Source: Granulosicoccus sp965367215 (GTDB lineage Bacteria > Pseudomonadota > Gammaproteobacteria > Granulosicoccales > Granulosicoccaceae). From it: DNA of 9,929 nt. The stretch is taken from the NCBI GenBank assembly GCA_965367215.1, contig CBDUIJ010000215.1, positions 1 to 9,929 of the forward strand, written 5' to 3'. The notes beneath the pieces are model-generated. The model searched no databases. It saw only the letters and a list, made by a program, of their open reading frames with translations, and was not told the origin of the DNA. Positions 4,636 to 9,929 of this stretch are shown in pieces. Within the stretch, counting starts at the first letter, position 1; each line of letters opens with the position of its first letter. Made by a program: the position numbers and the translations under genes.

Positions 4636-7600
4636 ATGTTATCGCAGATGCCTACTCGAACTCAGACTCCTGATCCCACTGTCAGTGCCCCGCAAACAGA
4701 GGCTGCGCTGACCATTTCACATTCGGCTGACGATGACTCACTGGCAGCACTCAGTGGCAGTTCCGAACGCCTGAACACGCTTCGTGCAGAGCTGCGTAGC
4801 CGCTATCTGATGAGTGAACCCCAGGTCGTCACTCAACTGCTGACGTCGCTGGAGCTGGATGACAGCACCCTGGACAACATCCATCAGGACGCCTGCAAGC
4901 TGGTCGAGCTCCTGCGGGCGCACGACAAACCCACCATGATGGAGAGCTTCCTTTCCGAATACGGTTTGTCCACTCGCGAAGGCGTCGGCCTGATGTGCCT
5001 GGCCGAGGCTCTGCTGAGAGTGCCCGATGCGACCACCATCGACGAATTGATCGCCGACAAGCTGGAAAGCTCTGACTGGGCTGCTCATCTGGGACAATCC
5101 AGCTCACCACTGGTCAACGCATCCACCTGGGCCCTGATGCTCACAGGCCGCGTTCTGGACGACGGAGACAACCCGACCCGATCACTGTCGGGCCTGCTGA
5201 AGCGCGTGGGTGAGCCTGTCGTACGCACAGCGGTTGGCCAGGCCATGAAACTGCTTGGCAGACAATTCGTGCTTGGCCAGAACATCGATCAGGCTGTGCG
5301 TGAGGCCAGAACGCTGGAGAAACAGGGATACACCTACTCCTATGACATGCTGGGCGAGGCGGCGCATACCTTTGATGACGCCGATCGCTACACACGTGCC
5401 TATGCGGAAGCCATCGAGCGTCTGTCCGCTGTCGCTGGCAGTACCATCCGCGACAAGCCGGGAATCTCGGTCAAACTGTCAGCCTTGCACCCGCGGTACG
5501 AATACACGCATCACAAGGCGGTCATGACCGAGCTGCTGCCCCGTGTCACCGAGCTTGCCATTCAGGCCAAGGTGGCAGGTATCGGCTTCAACATCGATGC
5601 AGAAGAAGCAGACCGACTGGAATTGTCGATGGATGTCATCGGTGCTCTGCTGGCCGATCCGGCGCTGGCTGACTGGGACGGACTGGGTGTCGTGGTTCAG
5701 GCCTACAGTCGCCGGGCACTGCCTGTCATCAACTGGCTGCTGGCCGTCACGGAGCTCAACCAGCGCAAGATCATGGTCAGACTGGTCAAGGGCGCTTACT
5801 GGGATACCGAGATCAAACAGGCCCAGGAACTGGGACTGGCCTCCTTTCCGGTGTTCACCCGCAAGATCAACACCGATGTCAGCTATCTGGCGTGTGCGCA
5901 GGTTCTTCTGGCCAATCGGCATCTGGTCTACCCGCAGTTCGCCACACACAACGCTCACAGCGTCAGCGCCATCCGCAACATGGCGGGCAGTGACACCGAA
6001 AGCTACGAGTTTCAGCGACTGCACGGCATGGGAGAATCGCTGCATGAGCGGGTACACCAGCAATACAAGACACGCTGCCGCGTCTATGCACCCGTCGGCG
6101 CACATCGTGACCTGCTGGCCTATCTGGTACGCCGACTGCTCGAGAACGGTGCGAACAGCTCGTTCGTCAACCAGATCGTCGATCACCGCATACCGCCGTC
6201 CGATGTGGCTCGATGCCCTGTCAGGGAACTGCAGAAGACCAGTCCCATTGAACATCCCGGCATCACGCTGCCGGCGGACCTGTACCAGCCCCAGCGCAGC
6301 AATTCGAAAGGCTTTCGCATCAACGACCCGGCATCCATTACACCGCTGCTGAATGCGCGTGAGGATTTTCGGGAAACCCTGTGGCAGGTAGCACCGCTCA
6401 TCCATGGACAGGCAACATCGGATGCCAGCGAAGCGCTCTACTCGCCCAATGACGCCAGCGAGCTGGTCGGACATGTAGCCCCTGCAACCGCAGAACAGGT
6501 CACGCAAGCCATCGATGCGGCTGCCAGTTTCAAGGCCGAGTGGGCCGCAACACCGGTAGCCACTCGTGCAGCGGCCCTGCAGGCGACAGCCGATGCCTTT
6601 GAAGAACACACGGCAGAGTTCTGCGCCATGCTCTGCCGGGAGGCAGGCAAGACACTGAACGATGCGATATCGGAAGTGCGCGAAGCCGTGGACTTTCTTC
6701 GCTATTACGCAGCCGTTGCACCGGAGTCGGCATCATCCGCTGATGGCCCTCAGGGGCATGGCGTCATGGCATGCATCAGCCCGTGGAATTTTCCGCTGGC
6801 AATCTTCACCGGCCAGATTGCCGGCGCCCTCGTCGGTGGCAATGTAGTCATTGCCAAACCGGCCGAGCAGACACCACTGCTTGCCGGCAAGGCCATCGCA
6901 TTGATGCATCAGAGCGGCATCCCGACAGGCGCCGTGCAGTTACTGCCGGGATTCGGTTCGACAACAGGACGGCAACTGACCACTGACCCTCGCATTGATG
7001 GCGTCTGCTTCACCGGTTCAACCGACACCAGCCGTCTCATCGAGCGTTCTCTGGCCTCACGTACCGCCGAACAGGTCGCCGCGGGCGCCAGCCCCAACCC
7101 GCTGCTGATGGCAGAGACAGGCGGCTTGAATGCCATGATCGTCGACAGTTCCGCACTGACCGAGCAGGTGGTACGCGATACGGTCATGTCGGCTTTCCAG
7201 AGTGCCGGGCAACGCTGCTCTGCGCTGCGTATCCTGTATGTACAGAAGGAAGCCTATCAACGCGTTCTCACCATGTTGCAAGGCGCCATGGATGCCCTGT
7301 CGCTCGGACACCCCTGGCAATTGTCAACCGATGTCGGGCCTGTCATCGATAGTGAAGCCCACTCGGCGTTCACGGCCTATATCGATCAGCATCGCCAGGC
7401 AGGTAGCCTCTTGCACCAGGTCGAGTTGCCGGCAGAGCTGAAAGCCAATACGGACTGCAGCCGCCTGATCATCCCGCCTGCACTGATCAAGGTCAACGGC
7501 ATTGCCGATATGGAAAGCGAGATCTTCGGCCCGGTTCTTCATCTGGCAAGCTTCGAGGCACGTGACCTGTCACGCGTGGTTGATGACATCAATGCACGCG

Positions 7601-8286
7601 GCTTCGGATTGACATTCGGCCTCCACACCCGGATCGACGATCGCGTCCAGCAGGTGGTGGATGCCATCCAGGCGGGCAATGTCTACGTCAACCGCAATCA
7701 GATCGGCGCGGTAGTCGGTTCCCAACCCTTCGGTGGAGAAGGCTTGTCTGGCACCGGTCCGAAGGCCGGTGGCCCCTGGTATGTGCCACGATTGATGAAC
7801 CGTACGGTCGCCGAGCACACGCTACCCGGGAACGAGGCTCAGGATGAGACCGGCGGGCTGGTCCTGCCTGGACCGACAGGCGAAAGCAACCACTGGCGTG
7901 CAGTGCCTCGCAACACGGTTCTGATACTGGAGAGTGATGTGACTGCAAGTGCGGCTGCAGGTGCGGCGGCCAGTGGTCAGCTGGCAGAGTCGGTTCGCGC
8001 ACTGGGGTGTTCCGTGAGCAAGATGCCATTGGCAGAGGTGCTTGGTGGCTCGGAGAGCGTGCTGCATTCAAGACTGCAACAGGATTCAGTGGCGGTCGTG
8101 CTGACCGATAGTCAGGATCCTGTTGCACTGCTGAGCATCCGTCAGCAGCTGGCAGCGACCAATGGCCCCTTGCTGCCACTGCTGAATTCGGTGGCAGATT
8201 CAAGCCGCTTCCTGCTGGAACGTCACATCTGCATCGATACGACTGCGGCAGGTGGCAATGCCAGCTTGCTGGGATCGACCACCTGA
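4636..8286 (+). CDS. putA: Bifunctional proline dehydrogenase / L-glutamate-gamma-semialdehyde dehydrogenase PutA
   Basis: This 1,216-residue enzyme oxidises proline to P5C (FAD, electrons to the quinone pool) and then glutamate semialdehyde to glutamate (NAD+). The proline dehydrogenase barrel spans about residues 210-520: VRLVKGAYWD (K385), the FATHNAHS segment, GMGESLH, and YLVRRLLENGANSSF with R499/R500 expected to bind the proline carboxylate. The aldehyde dehydrogenase part spans about 590-1060, with FTGSTDTSRLIE for the nucleotide, general base E827 (MAETGGLNA) and catalytic C861 (SAGQRCSALR), exactly 34 residues apart as in the superfamily. A C-terminal domain (about 1075-1216) ends in the conserved TAAGGNASLLG. 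The first 45 residues are low-complexity and contain no ribbon-helix-helix motif, so the protein lacks the autorepressor domain of E. coli PutA and fits the longer two-function class (often called type B). ATG at 4636 is used; an in-frame ATG at 4648 is equally possible and neither has a strong Shine-Dalgarno. It probably works as a peripheral inner-membrane protein. Confidence 0.98.
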   Translation: MLSQMPTRTQTPDPTVSAPQTEAALTISHSADDDSLAALSGSSERLNTLRAELRSRYLMSEPQVVTQLLTSLELDDSTLDNIHQDACKLVELLRAHDKPTMMESFLSEYGLSTREGVGLMCLAEALLRVPDATTIDELIADKLESSDWAAHLGQSSSPLVNASTWALMLTGRVLDDGDNPTRSLSGLLKRVGEPVVRTAVGQAMKLLGRQFVLGQNIDQAVREARTLEKQGYTYSYDMLGEAAHTFDDADRYTRAYAEAIERLSAVAGSTIRDKPGISVKLSALHPRYEYTHHKAVMTELLPRVTELAIQAKVAGIGFNIDAEEADRLELSMDVIGALLADPALADWDGLGVVVQAYSRRALPVINWLLAVTELNQRKIMVRLVKGAYWDTEIKQAQELGLASFPVFTRKINTDVSYLACAQVLLANRHLVYPQFATHNAHSVSAIRNMAGSDTESYEFQRLHGMGESLHERVHQQYKTRCRVYAPVGAHRDLLAYLVRRLLENGANSSFVNQIVDHRIPPSDVARCPVRELQKTSPIEHPGITLPADLYQPQRSNSKGFRINDPASITPLLNAREDFRETLWQVAPLIHGQATSDASEALYSPNDASELVGHVAPATAEQVTQAIDAAASFKAEWAATPVATRAAALQATADAFEEHTAEFCAMLCREAGKTLNDAISEVREAVDFLRYYAAVAPESASSADGPQGHGVMACISPWNFPLAIFTGQIAGALVGGNVVIAKPAEQTPLLAGKAIALMHQSGIPTGAVQLLPGFGSTTGRQLTTDPRIDGVCFTGSTDTSRLIERSLASRTAEQVAAGASPNPLLMAETGGLNAMIVDSSALTEQVVRDTVMSAFQSAGQRCSALRILYVQKEAYQRVLTMLQGAMDALSLGHPWQLSTDVGPVIDSEAHSAFTAYIDQHRQAGSLLHQVELPAELKANTDCSRLIIPPALIKVNGIADMESEIFGPVLHLASFEARDLSRVVDDINARGFGLTFGLHTRIDDRVQQVVDAIQAGNVYVNRNQIGAVVGSQPFGGEGLSGTGPKAGGPWYVPRLMNRTVAEHTLPGNEAQDETGGLVLPGPTGESNHWRAVPRNTVLILESDVTASAAAGAAASGQLAESVRALGCSVSKMPLAEVLGGSESVLHSRLQQDSVAVVLTDSQDPVALLSIRQQLAATNGPLLPLLNSVADSSRFLLERHICIDTTAAGGNASLLGSTT

Positions 8287-8302
8287 GGGTTGTAGAACGA
8301 AA

Positions 8303-8332
8303 AACGGGTCCGGACTGATGTCCGGACCCGTT
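8303..8332. terminator. Intrinsic terminator hairpin, best oriented for the pntB transcript
   Basis: A perfect 13-bp inverted repeat (arms 8303-8315 and 8320-8332, based on ACGGGTCCGGAC and GTCCGGACCCGT) encloses a 4-nt loop. Read on the minus strand it is followed by GTTTTTCG-type sequence, so it looks like a Rho-independent terminator for the pnt operon. On the plus strand it begins 17 bp after the putA stop but has only TTG after the stem, so it would be weaker in that direction. Confidence 0.85.
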
Positions 8333-8360
8333 GTCGAATTGTAGTTACCTTGAAGAGATA

Positions 8361-8391
8361 CCGGTCCGCTCGAACCTGTCGAGCGGACCGG
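8361..8391. terminator. Second hairpin in the putA/pntB junction
   Basis: A perfect 13-bp inverted repeat, CCGGTCCGCTCGA (8361-8373) and TCGAGCGGACCGG (8379-8391), has a 5-nt loop. There is no U-tract on either strand, so a role as an RNA-stabilising 3' stem or Rho-assisted stop is more likely than classical intrinsic termination. Confidence 0.65.
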
Positions 8392-8396
8392 AATGA

Positions 8397-8419
8397 CCAG
8401 CGACCGAAACGGACGCTGG
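8397..8419. repeat. Third, imperfect hairpin in the putA/pntB junction
   Basis: CCAGCG-A-CCG (8397-8406) pairs with CGG-A-CGCTGG (8410-8419) around an AAA loop, with one A-A mismatch in the stem. It lies 10 bp beyond the pntB stop codon. No U-tract follows on either strand. Confidence 0.5.
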
Positions 8420-8429
8420 CCTTCAACGC

Positions 8430-9851
8430 TTACAGATTGGCGAGTATGCCGTTGACACTGTCCTTGGCATCACCGAACAACATGCGCGTATTTTCACGGA
8501 AGAACAGAGGATTCTCGACACCGGCATAACCGGTCGCCATGGATCGCTTGGAGACGATGACGTTTCTGGCTTTCCAGACTTCCAGAACCGGCATGCCGGC
8601 GATCGGACTGTTCGGATTCTCCAGCGCTGATGGGTTGACGATATCGTTGGCGCCAATGACGATCACGACGTCGGTCTCGCTCAGGTCATCGTTGATTTCG
8701 TCCATTTCGAGTACCAGGTCATAAGGCACATTGGCCTCTGCCAGCAACACGTTCATGTGGCCAGGCATACGACCGGCAACCGGGTGAATGGCGAAACGAA
8801 TATTGATACCAGCAGCCTTCAGCTTCTGAGTCAGCTCGGAGACAGGGTGCTGTGCGTGAGCCACAGCCATGCCGTAACCAGGCACGATGACAACCGAGTC
8901 GGCGTTCTTGCACATTTCGGCCACTTCGTCGGCGTTGATACCGATGACTTCACCCTGCTCTTCATCACCATCGTCGCCACCGGACGTCTTGGGCGCATCG
9001 CCCCAACCACCCATGATGACGCTCAGGAACTTGCGGTTCATGGCGCGGCACATGATGTAACTCAGAATGGCACCACTGGAACCGACCAATGCTCCAACCA
9101 CGATCAACAGATCGTTGGAAAGCATGAAACCGGTTGCCGCTGCCGCCCAGCCGGAGTAGCTGTTGAGCATGGAGATGACGACAGGCATGTCGGCACCGCC
9201 GATGGCCATGACCATGTGTACACCAAAAGCAAAAGCCAGCAGAGTCATGATGATCAGCAGAAAGGTTCCCAGACCCTTGCCTGCATGCTCGGCAGCCGCA
9301 TCAGGTGCAGTACCGATGAACATGAACAGCAACACCAGACAGGCAACTCCGATACCGATGTTGAGTGCGTGGCGATTGGGCAGGATCAACGGCTTGCTGC
9401 CGACCTTGCCACTGAGCTTGCCGAATGCAACAACCGACCCGGTGAATGTCAGAGCACCAATCAGGATGCCCAGGTAGATCTCGACATCATGGATGGTACG
9501 TTCGGTACCTACCAGATGAGATTCGGGAGTCAGGTAGCTGGCAAAGCCGACCAGTACAGCCGCCATGCCGACAAAGCTGTGCAGAATCGCAACCAGTTCC
9601 GGCATCTGCGTCATTTCAACACGCTTTGCCAGCCAGGCACCAATGCCGCCACCGATACCAACCGTGACCAGCAGGACGCCATAGCTGGTAACGCCGTCAC
9701 CAATGATGGTGGCCAGCACCGCAATGGCCATACCGGCGATACCCGCCTGATTACCTCGTCGCGCAGTTTCCTGTTTGGAAAGACCGGCCAGGCTCAGGAT
9801 AAACAGGATGGCTGCAATGATGTAGGCAGCCGTAACCATTCCTTGATTCAT
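8430..9851 (-). CDS. pntB: NAD(P) transhydrogenase subunit beta (proton-translocating)
   Basis: The 473-residue protein is the full-length beta subunit of the inner-membrane transhydrogenase, which couples proton entry to hydride transfer from NADH to NADP+. Residues 1-265 carry about nine membrane segments, with ELVAILHSFVGMAA placing the proton-channel histidine at H91, the same number as in E. coli PntB, and GGADMPVVISMLNSYSG with D221 and N230 corresponding to E. coli D213 and N222. After a charged linker rich in G, D and E (about 288-302), the NADP(H)-binding domain III (about 305-473) shows VPGYGMAVAHAQHPV, IHPVAGRMPGHMNVLLAEA, VIVIGANDIVNPSA, GMPVLEVWKA and KRSMATGYAGVENPLF. The ATG at 9851 lies 6 bp after the pntAb stop, a typical operon spacing, with a purine-rich GAAAAG in that gap. 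Transcription ends at the hairpin near 8303-8332. Confidence 0.98.
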   Translation of the reverse strand: MNQGMVTAAYIIAAILFILSLAGLSKQETARRGNQAGIAGMAIAVLATIIGDGVTSYGVLLVTVGIGGGIGAWLAKRVEMTQMPELVAILHSFVGMAAVLVGFASYLTPESHLVGTERTIHDVEIYLGILIGALTFTGSVVAFGKLSGKVGSKPLILPNRHALNIGIGVACLVLLFMFIGTAPDAAAEHAGKGLGTFLLIIMTLLAFAFGVHMVMAIGGADMPVVISMLNSYSGWAAAATGFMLSNDLLIVVGALVGSSGAILSYIMCRAMNRKFLSVIMGGWGDAPKTSGGDDGDEEQGEVIGINADEVAEMCKNADSVVIVPGYGMAVAHAQHPVSELTQKLKAAGINIRFAIHPVAGRMPGHMNVLLAEANVPYDLVLEMDEINDDLSETDVVIVIGANDIVNPSALENPNSPIAGMPVLEVWKARNVIVSKRSMATGYAGVENPLFFRENTRMLFGDAKDSVNGILANL

Positions 9852-9857
9852 CTTTTC

Positions 9858-9929
9858 TTATTTCCTGAACATTTTCAGCATGCGCTGAGTTACCAAGAAT
9901 CCGCCGGCAATATTGATACTGGCAATGAG
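9858..9929 (-). CDS. pntAb: NAD(P) transhydrogenase alpha-2 subunit (PntAb), C-terminal 23 residues, partial
   Basis: Read from the right edge of the window on the minus strand, the frame gives the ending SINIAGGFLVTQRMLKMFRK followed by TAA. This is the hallmark C-terminus of the small membrane subunit formed when PntA is split (in E. coli PntA the equivalent is the C-terminal membrane part). The conserved I-N-I-x-G-G-F-x-V-T-Q-R-M-L-x-M-F identifies it despite the short length. Whether the alpha subunit is really split cannot be proven from this fragment, because a fused PntA ends the same way. It sits immediately upstream of pntB in the same operon. Confidence 0.92.
   Translation of the reverse strand, partial: LIASINIAGGFLVTQRMLKMFRK

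Noticed and set aside
4636..4770. N-terminal ribbon-helix-helix domain in PutA
   Set aside because: The first ~45 residues are rich in T, P, S and A with no beta-strand plus two-helix pattern, so DNA-binding activity is not supported.
5543..6352. Plus-strand 269-residue ORF in another frame of putA
   Set aside because: Overlaps the catalytic proline dehydrogenase barrel, is rich in W, R and S as expected from a frame-shifted reading, and has no domain match.
5479..6609. Long minus-strand ORF (376 codons) inside putA
   Set aside because: putA is unmistakable across this whole interval; the antisense frame is open because of high GC third positions and has no domain-like pattern.

Overview
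The window (9,929 bp, roughly mid-to-high 50s % GC by eye) reads as ordinary proteobacterial chromosome. Codon use, an FAD/NAD-dependent bifunctional PutA, a split-alpha proton-translocating transhydrogenase (PntAb/PntB) and an MbfA-type membrane ferritin together suggest a marine or environmental gamma- or alphaproteobacterium. I lean to a Granulosicoccus-like gammaproteobacterium, but that is a guess from gene content. No mobile element, tRNA, rRNA or CRISPR array is visible.

Layout from left to right. (1) 2-394 (+) is the C-terminal end of an ABC-transporter ATPase with a TOBE-like domain. (2) 439-1422 (+) is mbfA, a ferritin-like/VIT-like fusion expected to export iron; it ends in a strong hairpin shared with a convergent gene. 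(3) 3379 to 1501 (-) holds two overlapping genes. The first encodes a short membrane-anchored protein carrying the N-terminal domain usually found on CadC/adenylate-cyclase/TPR regulators. The second encodes a two-TM protein with a histidine-kinase H-box but a wrecked ATP-binding domain. (4) 3380-3759 is a 380-bp divergent intergenic region rich in candidate operator sequence. (5) 3760-4524 (+) is an OmpR/PhoB-family response regulator. (6) 4636-8286 (+) is putA, a bifunctional proline catabolic enzyme that lacks the autoregulatory ribbon-helix-helix domain. (7) 8287-8429 is a convergent junction with three successive hairpins. (8) 9851 to 8430 (-) is pntB, with the tail of pntAb upstream.

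How the genes may fit together: putA and pntAB are core metabolism (proline to glutamate with reduction of quinone and NAD+; NADH/NADP+ balance driven by proton motive force). Because this PutA lacks its own DNA-binding domain, its regulator must be another protein, and the response regulator immediately upstream in the same direction is the obvious candidate. The divergent pair (membrane-anchored CadC-like domain protein plus degenerate kinase) could be an unconventional input module for that regulator. This is the most novel-looking part of the window. The functional link is inferred from position only.
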